A stretch of DNA of 64,000 bases from contig CAZXIJ010000017.1 in the NCBI GenBank assembly GCA_964640725.1, positions 24,593 through 88,592 on the forward strand, given 5' to 3'. The notes beneath the pieces are model-generated. The model was not told the DNA's origin, searched no databases, and was given only the letters and a program-made list of their open reading frames with translations. Below are positions 8,823 to 16,483 of the stretch, piece by piece. Source of the DNA: CALHVX01 sp964640725 (GTDB taxonomy: Bacteria; Pseudomonadota; Gammaproteobacteria; Pseudomonadales; Azotimanducaceae). Position 1 is the stretch's first letter. Every line of letters starts with the position of its first letter. A program made the position numbers and the translations under genes.

Positions 8823-10714
8823 GAGGCCATCGCCTGGCGCTCCCGCTTCTGCACGAAGATCAACAGCAGGGACAGCGCTGCCGGGGTCATGCCAGGAATG
8901 CGCGCAGCCTGCGCCAGGCTGTCCGGACGCACGTCCGACAGCTTCTGGGTCAGCTCATTGGACAGGCCTTCAAGCGCCCCGTAATCGAAGTCCGCAGGAA
9001 TCGCCAACCGTTCGTGCCGGCGAATGCGCGCGATCTCGTCGTCCTGCCGCTTGATGTAGCCGGCGTACTTGATCTGCGTTTCGGCCAGCTGGACCACGTC
9101 GGTCGCGCTCGCCTTGATCGCGTCGCTCTCGTCGAGCTGAGGCAACACCGCAGCCAGAGTCACCTTGGGCCGACGCAGGTACGCCGCAAGCGCCGTGTCC
9201 CGTGTGACAGGCTCGCCGGTCGCTGCCGCAAGCCTCCCGGCCAGGGCGCTGCCGCTGACGACATGGACGTTTTCAACAGCGCCGGTCACGGCCTGCAGGG
9301 CGGCCTGCTTGCGTTCGTAAGCCTGTTGCCGCGCCCGCCCTACGAGGCCCATCTCTATTCCCGCCGGCGTCAAGCGCTGATCGGCATTGTCTTCACGCAG
9401 CCGCAGGCGATATTCGGCGCGGCTGGTAAACATGCGGTAGGGCTCGTTGGTGCCCATGGTGATCAGATCGTCAATGAGTACGCCGATATAGGCTTCATCG
9501 CGCCGCGGACACCAGGGCGCCTGGCCGGCAACCTTGCGCGCGGCGTTCAGTCCGGCCACCAGCCCCTGGGCGCCGGCTTCTTCGTACCCGGTCGTGCCGT
9601 TGATCTGGCCCGCAAAAAACAGGTTTTCGACCACGCTGGTTTCCAGACTGCGCTGCAGATCGCGGGGATCGAAGTAGTCGTACTCGATGGCGTAACCGGG
9701 CCGGGTAATGTGCGCTTGCTCAAAGCCGCGGATGCTGCGCACATAGTCCAGCTGCACATCAAAGGGCAGGCTGGTCGAGATGCCGTTGGGATAGAGCTCA
9801 CTGCTGTGCAGCCCTTCCGGCTCAACAAAAACCTGGTGCGACGGGCGGTCGGCAAAGCGCACCACCTTGTCTTCGATACTCGGGCAGTAGCGCGGGCCAA
9901 CCCCTTCGATGACGCCGCCGTACAGTGGCGAGCGATCCAATGACGCACTGATGATCGCGTGCGTCCGCTCGTTCGTGTGCGTAATGTGGCAGGGAACCTG
10001 CTGCGGGTGCTGGGACGGATCACCCAGGTATGACAGGCAGGGCGCCGGATCATCTCCGGGCTGCACTTCCATAACAGAAAAGTCAACGCTGCGGCGATCG
10101 ATGCGCGGGGGCGTACCGGTCTTGAGCCGATCGACCCGGAAGGGCAACGCTCGCAAACGCTCCGCGAGCGCGTTGGAGGGCGCATCACCCGCCCGGCCCC
10201 CGGGGTGGTTTTCCATGCCGATATGGATGCGGCCGCCCAGAAAGGTGCCGGTCGTCAGCACCACCGTCGCGGCCATGAAGTCCAGGTCCATTTGCGTTCG
10301 TACGCCTGTTACACGCCGACCGTCCATGATCAGGTCGGTTACGGACTGCTGGAACAGAGACAGGTTGTCCTGCGCTTCGACAATGCGCCGGATCGCTTCC
10401 CGGTACAGCGCCCGATCCGCCTGGGCCCGGGTCGCACGCACGGCGGGCCCTTTGCTGGCGTTCAGGGTGCGGAACTGAATGCCGGCGTGATCGGCCGCCC
10501 GGCCCATGGCGCCGTCCAGCGCATCGATCTCGCGCACCAGGTGACTCTTGCCGATGCCGCCAATGGCCGGGTTGCAGGACATCTGGCCGAGGGTCTCGAT
10601 GCTTTGGGTCAGCAGCAAGGTGCGCGCGCCGACCCGAGCGGCCGCAAGCGCGGCCTCCGTGCCGGCGTGACCGCCGCCGATGACTATGACGTCGAAGGTG
10701 TCCGGATACTGCAT
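8819..10714 (-). CDS. mnmG: tRNA uridine 5-carboxymethylaminomethyl modification enzyme MnmG
   Basis: FAD-dependent partner of MnmE, modifying U34 of several tRNAs (formerly GidA). The start chosen is the ATG at 10714 (MQYPDTFDVIVIGGGHAGTE), giving 631 residues, the normal size; the open frame extends to 10900 but the extra part is low-complexity and unlike the family. The Rossmann motif VIVIGGGHAGTEAALAAARV binds FAD. CNPAIGGIGKSHLVREIDAL and NGTTGYEEAGAQGLVAGLNA are family signatures. A TATACT -10-like element lies at 10746-10751, about 32 bases upstream, without a good -35. Confidence 0.97.
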   Translation of the reverse strand: MQYPDTFDVIVIGGGHAGTEAALAAARVGARTLLLTQSIETLGQMSCNPAIGGIGKSHLVREIDALDGAMGRAADHAGIQFRTLNASKGPAVRATRAQADRALYREAIRRIVEAQDNLSLFQQSVTDLIMDGRRVTGVRTQMDLDFMAATVVLTTGTFLGGRIHIGMENHPGGRAGDAPSNALAERLRALPFRVDRLKTGTPPRIDRRSVDFSVMEVQPGDDPAPCLSYLGDPSQHPQQVPCHITHTNERTHAIISASLDRSPLYGGVIEGVGPRYCPSIEDKVVRFADRPSHQVFVEPEGLHSSELYPNGISTSLPFDVQLDYVRSIRGFEQAHITRPGYAIEYDYFDPRDLQRSLETSVVENLFFAGQINGTTGYEEAGAQGLVAGLNAARKVAGQAPWCPRRDEAYIGVLIDDLITMGTNEPYRMFTSRAEYRLRLREDNADQRLTPAGIEMGLVGRARQQAYERKQAALQAVTGAVENVHVVSGSALAGRLAAATGEPVTRDTALAAYLRRPKVTLAAVLPQLDESDAIKASATDVVQLAETQIKYAGYIKRQDDEIARIRRHERLAIPADFDYGALEGLSNELTQKLSDVRPDSLAQAARIPGMTPAALSLLLIFVQKRERQAMAS

Positions 10715-10806
10715 GGGTCCAGGGAGGTACGGAACAGGGGGGCGCAGTATACGGGTTTGCAGGGTGGTGCGGGCAGGCCGCGGGGAGACAGGAGCCGGGG
10801 CCAGCG

Positions 10807-10828
10807 CGCCCGGCGCGAAGGCCGGGCG
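10807..10828 (-). terminator. GC-rich hairpin after the CARDB-like gene
   Basis: CGCCCGGC (10807-10814) and GCCGGGCG (10821-10828) form a perfect 8-bp stem with a 6-base loop, 23 bases beyond the stop of the secreted protein gene and before mnmG. No T-run follows, so it may be a weak or Rho-assisted stop, or an RNA-stabilising element. Confidence 0.4.
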
Positions 10829-10850
10829 AACCGGGGCAAGGGCGGAGGGT

Positions 10851-11480
10851 TCAGGGAGACAGGATGTCCATCGCGCCGTCGTCGCAGATATCCGCGGCAC
10901 TCAGGCTGTTGATCCGGCAGCGTTCCTCGCCGACGTTGTTCTGCTCGTTACTCTCCCAGATCTTGCCGCCAGTCTGAGCCTGCCGGGCATCCGTAAAGAA
11001 AGTAAACACCACGTAGTCCCCAGCGCTCGGCGAGTAGTGGATGGGTTGGGGAAAGATCTCGCGCTGATCATCACCCGCGGCCAGGCCGTTGGCGAAGCTG
11101 ACCCAGCGCGTCTCGCTCAGGATCATGTAGCCGTTGTTGTAGACCTCGACCAGCGCCTGCACCTCAAAGGATGCTGAGTCTTTCACCCCCTGATTGGCGA
11201 TCTTGATCTCCAGGGAAAACAGGTCCGTCTCGCCAAACAGCAACTCAAAGTCGCCGTCGATGGGCACCAGGTCCGGCAGGTCGAGCATAACGACCGGGCC
11301 GACGCGCATCTTGATGTCGTCGCGGACTTCGGCAAACCGTTCCCGAAGCAGTTCGCAGTCTTCGCTGACGCGGTAGCCGCCAGTCGGTCCGCGCTCAAGC
11401 TCGCAGGGCGAAGCCAGCGCAAAGGGGGTCAGGCCCAGAAGGGCGGCAAAGGACAGGGTGCGGCAAAGGGTTCTGAACAT
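10851..11480 (-). CDS. Secreted CARDB-like protein of unknown function
   Basis: I do not recognise a named gene. The protein has 209 residues when started at the ATG at 11480 (MFRTLCRTLSFAALLG), which gives a clean signal peptide with a likely cut after PFALAS. The mature part has a beta-sandwich look, with SLEIKIANQGVKDSASFEV and a closing SNEQNNVGEERC, the pattern of a CARDB cell-adhesion-related domain. Cysteines near both ends could form a disulfide. It is wedged between mnmE and mnmG, which are often neighbours, on the same strand. Export to the periplasm or surface is predicted; the binding partner is unknown. Confidence 0.75.
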   Translation of the reverse strand: MFRTLCRTLSFAALLGLTPFALASPCELERGPTGGYRVSEDCELLRERFAEVRDDIKMRVGPVVMLDLPDLVPIDGDFELLFGETDLFSLEIKIANQGVKDSASFEVQALVEVYNNGYMILSETRWVSFANGLAAGDDQREIFPQPIHYSPSAGDYVVFTFFTDARQAQTGGKIWESNEQNNVGEERCRINSLSAADICDDGAMDILSP

Positions 11481-11520
11481 GGGATGCTCCAACTCGTTGG
11501 TGTGTCCCATGGGTCACGGG

Positions 11521-11534
11521 CCGTTGCGCAACGG
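11521..11534. repeat. Perfect 14-base palindrome between mnmE and the CARDB-like gene
   Basis: CCGTTGCGCAACGG is an exact palindrome 10 bases beyond the mnmE stop and 40 bases before the next start. It could be an operator or a small terminator stem. No T-run follows on the minus strand. Confidence 0.45.
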
Positions 11535-11544
11535 TTCAAAGCAT

Positions 11545-12882
11545 CTACTTGCCGATGCAGAAGCTACCGAAAATTTCGCCGAGCAGGTCATCGGCGCTGA
11601 CCCTGCCGGTCACCCGACCGAGGGCCTCATGGCCGGCACGCAGCGCCTCTGCCAGCAGCACCCCGCCATCCGCCGCTGCCAGTTCCTGGCCGGCATCGGC
11701 CAGGTGTCCGGCGCATTCGCTCAGTGCTTCGAGGTGTCGTTGCCGCGCACTGAACGGCGCGGCATCTGCGGCGTGGCCCACCGCGCCCAGAATCTGTGCA
11801 ACGAGCGCGTCGAGCCCCTGGCCAGTCAGCGCTGAAACGGCCAACGGACCGGTATCGCCCGATGCCCCGTCGGGAAGCAGGTCAGCCTTGTTCAGGACAG
11901 CCAGGAACGGGACGTCACCAACCGATGCAAAGAGCGCCGGGTCAGCGGCCTGGCCCGGGGCGCTCACGCGGATCGCCAGGTCAATCTCGCGAGCGCGGGC
12001 CAGAGCCCGTCGAACGCCTTCACGCTCCACCGGGTCCTCGCTGTCGCGCAGGCCTGCCGTATCGATCACCCGAATTGGCAGGCCCTCGAGCACCAGATCG
12101 AATTCCAGCAGGTCCCGCGTGGTTCCGGGGATGTCGCTCACAATGGCGCGCTCTTCGGCGGCCAGCCGATTCAGGAGGCTCGACTTGCCAACATTCGGGG
12201 GGCCCAGGAACGCCACCTGCACGCCTTCCGTCAGGCGCCGGCTGTGGGCGGCAACCTCGAGCAAATCGGCAAGCGTCTGTTGCGCAGCCTGCAGCTTGTC
12301 GCCCAGGGCCGCATCGCTCAGGTGATCGACGTCTTCTTCGTCCGGAAAGTCCAGCGTGGCCTCGACGAAGGTGCGCAGCCACAGGAGTTGGCGAGCGATG
12401 GCTTCGACCTGCTCGGAGAAATCGCCCTTTAGGGATCGCAAGGCGCCACGGGCGGCGGCCTCCGAGCCGGCACTGATCAGGTCGGCGATGGCTTCCGCCT
12501 GCGCCAGGTCGATCTTGCCGTTCAGAAAAGCCCGTTCGGAAAACTCCCCCGGGCGCGCCAGCCGGGCCCCCAGGGACTGACAGGCCGCGACGATTCGGGC
12601 CAGCACCACAGGCCCGCCGTGGCCCTGGAACTCGACCACGTCTTCGCCCGTAAAGGAGTTTGGCCCGTCGAAGCGCGTGGCGAGCGCCTGATCCAGGACC
12701 TCGCCATCTGCCGCCAGCACATCGCCCACCGACAGCCGACGATGCTGCAAGCCACGGGAAAAGAGCCGCGCCCCGATCTCGTGCACGCCAGCCCCGGACA
12801 ACCGCACAATGCCCACGCCGCCCTGACCGGGCGCTGTAGCGATCGCGACGATCGGCTCAAGGGGCGTGACGGACCCTGCCAT
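11545..12882 (-). CDS. mnmE: tRNA modification GTPase MnmE
   Basis: GTPase partner of MnmG in wobble-uridine modification. It has 445 residues. The order is an N-terminal formyl-folate-binding domain, a helical domain interrupted by a G domain, and a C-terminal CIGK motif at residues 442-445, where Cys442 is the conserved cysteine. In the G domain the P-loop is GPPNVGKSS (227-235), followed by DIPGTTRD, DTAGLRDS and NKADLL. All motifs are intact. It follows yidC by 16 bases and is probably cotranscribed with it. Confidence 0.97.
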   Translation of the reverse strand: MAGSVTPLEPIVAIATAPGQGGVGIVRLSGAGVHEIGARLFSRGLQHRRLSVGDVLAADGEVLDQALATRFDGPNSFTGEDVVEFQGHGGPVVLARIVAACQSLGARLARPGEFSERAFLNGKIDLAQAEAIADLISAGSEAAARGALRSLKGDFSEQVEAIARQLLWLRTFVEATLDFPDEEDVDHLSDAALGDKLQAAQQTLADLLEVAAHSRRLTEGVQVAFLGPPNVGKSSLLNRLAAEERAIVSDIPGTTRDLLEFDLVLEGLPIRVIDTAGLRDSEDPVEREGVRRALARAREIDLAIRVSAPGQAADPALFASVGDVPFLAVLNKADLLPDGASGDTGPLAVSALTGQGLDALVAQILGAVGHAADAAPFSARQRHLEALSECAGHLADAGQELAAADGGVLLAEALRAGHEALGRVTGRVSADDLLGEIFGSFCIGK

Positions 12883-12898
12883 CGGCTGTTCCCGGGGC

Positions 12899-14662
12899 CT
12901 AGGCCTTGGCGGGTTCGGCCGCGTCGGCCTGACGGTTCACGAAATACTGCTGCGCAATGCTGATCACGTTATTGACCAGCCAGTAGAGCACCAGCCCGGC
13001 CGGGAAAAACAGGAACAGGGCCGTAAAGACCACCGGCATCATCCGCATGATCTTCACCTGCATCGGGTCACCCATGGCCGGCGACAGCAGCTGCTGCAGG
13101 AACATGCTGGCGCCCATCAGCAGAGGCAACACAAAGAAGGGATCCATAACCGCCAGATCGTTGATCCACAGCATGAAGGGGGCCTGACGCAGCTCGACGC
13201 TTTCGAACAGGACCCAGTACAAGGCCAGGAAGATCGGCATGGGCAGCAACATCGGCAGACAGCCCCCGAGCGGGTTCACGCCTTCCTTCTGGTAGAGCTT
13301 CATCATCTCCTGCGACAGCTTCTGCCGGTCACTGGCGTGTCGCTCCTGCAGGCGCTTCATCTGGGGTGCCACCCGCCGCATGTTGGCCATGGACTTGTAC
13401 GCCTTGGCCGTGAGCGGCCAGAGCAACGCCTTGACGAGTACCGTCAGCAGGATGATCGCCATCCCCCAGTTGCCCACCAGGTCGTGGAACCACTTCAGGA
13501 CTTTGAACAGGGGCACCGCCAGCCACCACAGGAATCCGTAGTCCACGGTCAGATTCAAATTCGGCGCGAGCTCTTCCAGCCGTTCCTGATCTTTCGGGCC
13601 CGCATAGAACTGGCTTTGCCAGGTGGCGGAGGTGCCTGGCGCGATCTCCGCCGCCGGCGCCACGTAGCCAAACACGTAGGTCCCGTCGTTCCGGCGCTGA
13701 CCGTAGTAGCGATTGGTCGCTGACGCGTCTGCGACCCAGGCCGAGAGGAAGTAGTGCTGGAGGAAAGCGACCCAGCCGCCCTGAACGGTTTCCCGGAAGT
13801 CGCCGTCTTCATCGAGGTCATCGAACTCGATCTTCTCGTAGCGGCTCTCGCTGGTGGTGAGTGCGCCACCGAGATAGGGCTGAGGGCCAAGGGCCATGCC
13901 GCCGGCATCCGGCGGCTGGCTGCGGTCGCGCTTGATCTGGGCAAAGAGCGCGGCCTGGAGCGGTGCGCTGCCGACGTTCTCGACCTGGTAGTCGAGCCCC
14001 ACAACGTACTCGTCAGCGCGGAACCGGAAGGTCTTGGTGACTCGCAGCCCATCTTTGGTCGCAGTCAAAGGAACCATGATTTCCGAGCCCTCTGAAGTGA
14101 GCGAGTACTCACTCTTAGAGCTCGTATACAGCGGTCGGCTGTTGCCTTTGTCGATCCCGTCGCGACCGATCAGCCCGCTCTGGGCGACATAGGTGGCGCC
14201 GCGGCCCTGGTCCAGCAACCGATAGGGCACGTCGGGGCGGTCCAGGGTGATCGGGTACTTAGGCAGCTGAACCCGCACCAGGTCTCCGCCCTGGCGATCG
14301 ATCCAGACCCGGAGCGTTGGCGTCGTCACTTTGATCAGGCGATCTTCGGTGGCCGGCGCCTCGGGCGCGGCAGGCTGGGCAACGTCCTGAGGCGTGTCCG
14401 GCCCGAGCAGGGAATCATCCGGCGCGTCTGAGCTGCCCGCCGCCGCAGCCGGGGCGGTCACGACTGGCGCATCCGTCATCGGCGCTGGATCCGATGCCAG
14501 TCCTTGCGTGGTGGCCGGCAGATCGCTGGCGTAGGCATCCACATCCAGCTGGTTGCCGTAGTCTTCGTTCCAGGCAAGGATCATCAGATAGCCGGTCGCG
14601 GCCATCCCGATCAACAGCAAAATGCGCTGCAGCTCAGTGGGTAACATGGTGTGGGCACTCAT
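12899..14662 (-). CDS. yidC: Membrane protein insertase YidC
   Basis: Inner-membrane insertase and foldase for membrane proteins, including ATP synthase subunit c. I start it at 14662 (MSAHTMLPTELQRILLLIGM, 587 residues); an ATG at 14647 is equally possible because neither has a clear ribosome site. It has one N-terminal membrane helix, a large periplasmic domain (about residues 60-350) and a conserved five-helix core beginning near LFKVLKWFHDLVGNWGMAII. The last helix VLYWLVNNVISIAQQYFVNR is typical. The start overlaps the yidD end, as is common in this cluster. Confidence 0.96.
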   Translation of the reverse strand: MSAHTMLPTELQRILLLIGMAATGYLMILAWNEDYGNQLDVDAYASDLPATTQGLASDPAPMTDAPVVTAPAAAAGSSDAPDDSLLGPDTPQDVAQPAAPEAPATEDRLIKVTTPTLRVWIDRQGGDLVRVQLPKYPITLDRPDVPYRLLDQGRGATYVAQSGLIGRDGIDKGNSRPLYTSSKSEYSLTSEGSEIMVPLTATKDGLRVTKTFRFRADEYVVGLDYQVENVGSAPLQAALFAQIKRDRSQPPDAGGMALGPQPYLGGALTTSESRYEKIEFDDLDEDGDFRETVQGGWVAFLQHYFLSAWVADASATNRYYGQRRNDGTYVFGYVAPAAEIAPGTSATWQSQFYAGPKDQERLEELAPNLNLTVDYGFLWWLAVPLFKVLKWFHDLVGNWGMAIILLTVLVKALLWPLTAKAYKSMANMRRVAPQMKRLQERHASDRQKLSQEMMKLYQKEGVNPLGGCLPMLLPMPIFLALYWVLFESVELRQAPFMLWINDLAVMDPFFVLPLLMGASMFLQQLLSPAMGDPMQVKIMRMMPVVFTALFLFFPAGLVLYWLVNNVISIAQQYFVNRQADAAEPAKA

Positions 14663-14939
14663 GGGTCGACGGGGCAGACGGCTGAGATCGAGGCGGCACC
14701 CGGTCAAACCCGCCCTTGGCAAAGGGCTGGCAACGCAGCAGGCGCCAGAACGTCAGCCGCAGGCCGCGGAACGTTCCGTGTGTTTGCAGCGCTTGCGCGC
14801 TGTATTCCGAACAGGTGGGCGAGAACCGGCACTGATTGCCTATTAGCGGACTGAGCCATCGCTGGTAGCTGCGAATCAGCCGTACCAGCAGTCGGCTGGC
14901 AACCGATGCCGGCGGGTCCTGTTCATTCTTTCTTGTCAT
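14634..14939 (-). CDS. yidD: Membrane protein insertion efficiency factor YidD
   Basis: Small membrane-associated helper of YidC. The ATG at 14939 gives 101 residues (MTRKNEQDPPASVASRLLVR); longer versions run far back inside rnpA. The family signature IRSYQRWLSPLIGNQCRFSP followed by TCSEYSAQAL is fully present, with its conserved cysteines. It overlaps the end of rnpA by 17 bases and the beginning of yidC by 29, a compact arrangement found in many proteobacteria. Confidence 0.95.
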   Translation of the reverse strand: MTRKNEQDPPASVASRLLVRLIRSYQRWLSPLIGNQCRFSPTCSEYSAQALQTHGTFRGLRLTFWRLLRCQPFAKGGFDRVPPRSQPSAPSTHECPHHVTH

Positions 14940-15309
14940 TGGCTTCTCTTTCGGCGCTCTCGCCCATGGCCTGCAACTTGTCCAGGAGTTGATCAAAAGC
15001 GGACCTTATGTCCTCAGGATCTGCCCGGTTAGAGAGCTGCACAACAAGGTCCCAGGCTGGCAGCGCTGACCGCCGGCGGCGGAAGCTGTCCCGCAGCAGA
15101 CGCTTGATCCGGTTCCGGTCATGGGCCTTGGGAATCACACGTTTGGCGATCACCAGCCCAAGCCGGGCGGTGCGCATTCTATTCGGTTTGCCGAGGATTC
15201 GTACCGGTGGGCGACGAAAAGTCTTGGCTCGCGCTTTGAACACGGCATTGAACTCCGCGCTGCAGGTCAGGCGGGCAGTTCGGGGAAAGCTCTGGTCAGA
15301 ATCGTCCAA
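14923..15309 (-). CDS. rnpA: Ribonuclease P protein component
   Basis: Protein subunit of RNase P, which helps the RNA subunit cut 5' leaders from tRNA precursors. It has 128 residues. The N-terminal FPRTARLTCSAEFNAVFKA matches the family start, and the RNR-type motif appears as KAHDRNRIKRLLRDSFRRRR, the basic helix that contacts RNA. It follows rpmH by 98 bases in the invariant rpmH-rnpA-yidD-yidC order. Confidence 0.95.
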   Translation of the reverse strand: MDDSDQSFPRTARLTCSAEFNAVFKARAKTFRRPPVRILGKPNRMRTARLGLVIAKRVIPKAHDRNRIKRLLRDSFRRRRSALPAWDLVVQLSNRADPEDIRSAFDQLLDKLQAMGESAEREANDKKE

Positions 15310-15407
15310 AAGTAGACAACTTATTGGACATAGTGCGAATTGGGCAGCGGTTGGGCGAAGCCCGCCAGGAAGCCCGTGCTGAACGCCGCCGCGGGCGGCC
15401 GTCCGTA

Positions 15408-15542
15408 TCAGACCGCGAGGCGCTTGCGGCCGCGGGCCCGCCGGGCGTTAATGACTTTGCGGCCATTTTTGGTGGCCATGCGCGATCGGAATCCGTGCGT
15501 GCGCTTTCGCTTGATGGTGCTTGGCTGGTACGTACGTTTCAT
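15408..15542 (-). CDS. rpmH: Large ribosomal subunit protein bL34
   Basis: Ribosomal protein L34, 44 residues. The protein reads MKRTYQPSTIKRKRTHGFRS at its start and ends INARRARGRKRLAV, an essentially perfect family match. It is the first gene of the leftward rpmH-rnpA-yidD-yidC-mnmE run from the origin. A strong promoter overlapping a DnaA-box-like site lies about 70 bases upstream. Confidence 0.97.
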   Translation of the reverse strand: MKRTYQPSTIKRKRTHGFRSRMATKNGRKVINARRARGRKRLAV

Positions 15543-15610
15543 GGCGCCTGGCTCTGTTTTACGCGTGGCTTGCAGTGCCGTACAGACGGGACTGCTGCGA
15601 AGGGCAGGCG

Positions 15611-15639
15611 ATTCTAAGGACGGCTATCCACAGAGTCAA
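15611..15639 (-). promoter_or_regulatory. rpmH promoter, overlapping a DnaA-box-like site
   Basis: On the minus strand TTGACT (15639-15634), a 17-base spacer and TAGAAT (15616-15611) give a strong sigma-70 pattern. The start would be near 15604, about 60 bases before rpmH. The spacer contains the DnaA-box-like site at 15624-15632, so DnaA binding could compete with RNA polymerase. Confidence 0.7.
15624..15632 (+). promoter_or_regulatory. DnaA-box-like site (one mismatch)
   Basis: CTATCCACA differs from the consensus TTATCCACA at one base. It lies inside the rpmH promoter spacer at the left edge of the origin. Confidence 0.6.
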
Positions 15640-15697
15640 ATTAAGATATTTTTTAGATAGATAAGAGTTGTTGTTCGTTGTTGAGGGGGCCTGAGTC

Positions 15698-15706
15698 TGT
15701 GGGTAA
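15698..15706 (-). promoter_or_regulatory. DnaA-box-like site (one mismatch)
   Basis: TGTGGGTAA, on the minus strand TTACCCACA, has one mismatch to the consensus. It lies just right of the AT-rich tract. Confidence 0.5.
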
Positions 15707-15752
15707 GCGGGCTAAGTGCTTACAGCAGGTGCCAATTTTCTGACGCGAAGGC

Positions 15753-15761
15753 TGTGGATTA
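15753..15761 (-). promoter_or_regulatory. DnaA-box-like site (one mismatch)
   Basis: TGTGGATTA, on the minus strand TAATCCACA, has one mismatch to the consensus. Confidence 0.5.
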
Positions 15762-15831
15762 GCTGCCGCTAGCAGCGGGATAACTGCCGCAGTTTTGACG
15801 GCGCCAACCTGCTCCCCAGCTCTTAGCAGGG

Positions 15832-15840
15832 TTATCCACA
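15832..15840 (+). promoter_or_regulatory. DnaA box (perfect consensus)
   Basis: TTATCCACA matches the high-affinity consensus exactly. It is the only perfect box I found in the visible origin sequence. Confidence 0.75.
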
Positions 15841-16183
15841 GAGTTGTTCAATCGCGCCTGCCGGGACGCCGGCTTAGATCGATTCAACCTCTGAGTGAAG
15901 CAATCTTCCTAAGCGATTGAATTACCGTCCCGCGCGAAATTTCTCCGGGATATTTCAATTTATCGCGTAGCCAAGGGAAAGCCTGTGTGGCTAGAATGAT
16001 CGCCTGTTTGGGACATGACGTTCCTATGAACCTTTCGGGTTCAAGGCGCCAATTGTGTTCAGATAGCGCTCCGGATTGACGGTACAAGCTCGCCAGCCAG
16101 CACGCCTAACAGCGCGTTTGGCAAGAAGATGAGCCGCCGGCTCGGAGAACAATAACAAGAACAGAGCGCACACTTCGCATCGG

Positions 16184-16283
16184 NNNNNNNNNNNNNNNNN
16201 NNNNNNNNNNNNNNNNNNNNNNNNNNNNNNNNNNNNNNNNNNNNNNNNNNNNNNNNNNNNNNNNNNNNNNNNNNNNNNNNNNN
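16184..16283. other. Assembly gap of 100 N
   Basis: Exactly 100 undetermined bases, the usual placeholder for a scaffold gap of unknown size. It lies between the DnaA boxes and dnaA, so part of the origin and possibly the dnaA promoter are missing or uncertain. Confidence 0.95.
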
Positions 16284-16428
16284 CCGGCACCAAGACGCAA
16301 ACTGAATACTGCAGACTCGTTGTGCTCGCGCGCAGCCGCTGCACGGCACGCTTCGCGCCGCAAAAAGTGGAAGCACAGGACACAGACGCCGGCGCTCAAC
16401 CGTCCGGCGGCGATCAAAAACAAAGCAG

Positions 16429-16462
16429 CGAGTTGCCGTGCGCGCATCAGCAGGGCAACTCG
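16429..16462 (+). other. Inverted repeat upstream of dnaA
   Basis: CGAGTTGCC (16429-16437) and GGCAACTCG (16454-16462) form a perfect 9-bp stem with a 16-base loop, ending 21 bases before the dnaA start. It could be a leader hairpin that affects dnaA translation or a protein-binding dyad. Confidence 0.5.
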
Positions 16463-16483
16463 ATATAGCTCGGGGGCAACTTA

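Larger units (their letters stand above)
15617..16483. other. oriC: Replication origin region (oriC) between rpmH and dnaA
   Basis: No convincing gene lies in this stretch of more than 800 bases. It holds four DnaA-box-like sites (15624, 15698, 15753, 15832), an AT-rich tract at about 15633-15685 suited to unwinding, and 100 N at 16184-16283. Genes diverge from it on both sides, and dnaA follows. The part from 15884 to 16183 is less GC-rich and contains a short leftward open frame (15884-16087, 67 codons) that I do not recognise and do not call as a gene. The unwinding site and true borders cannot be fixed because of the gap. Confidence 0.8.

Noticed and set aside
15884..16087. Leftward 67-codon frame in the origin region
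   Set aside because: No recognisable domain, no clear start signal, and it lies beside the assembly gap; reported only as part of the oriC description.
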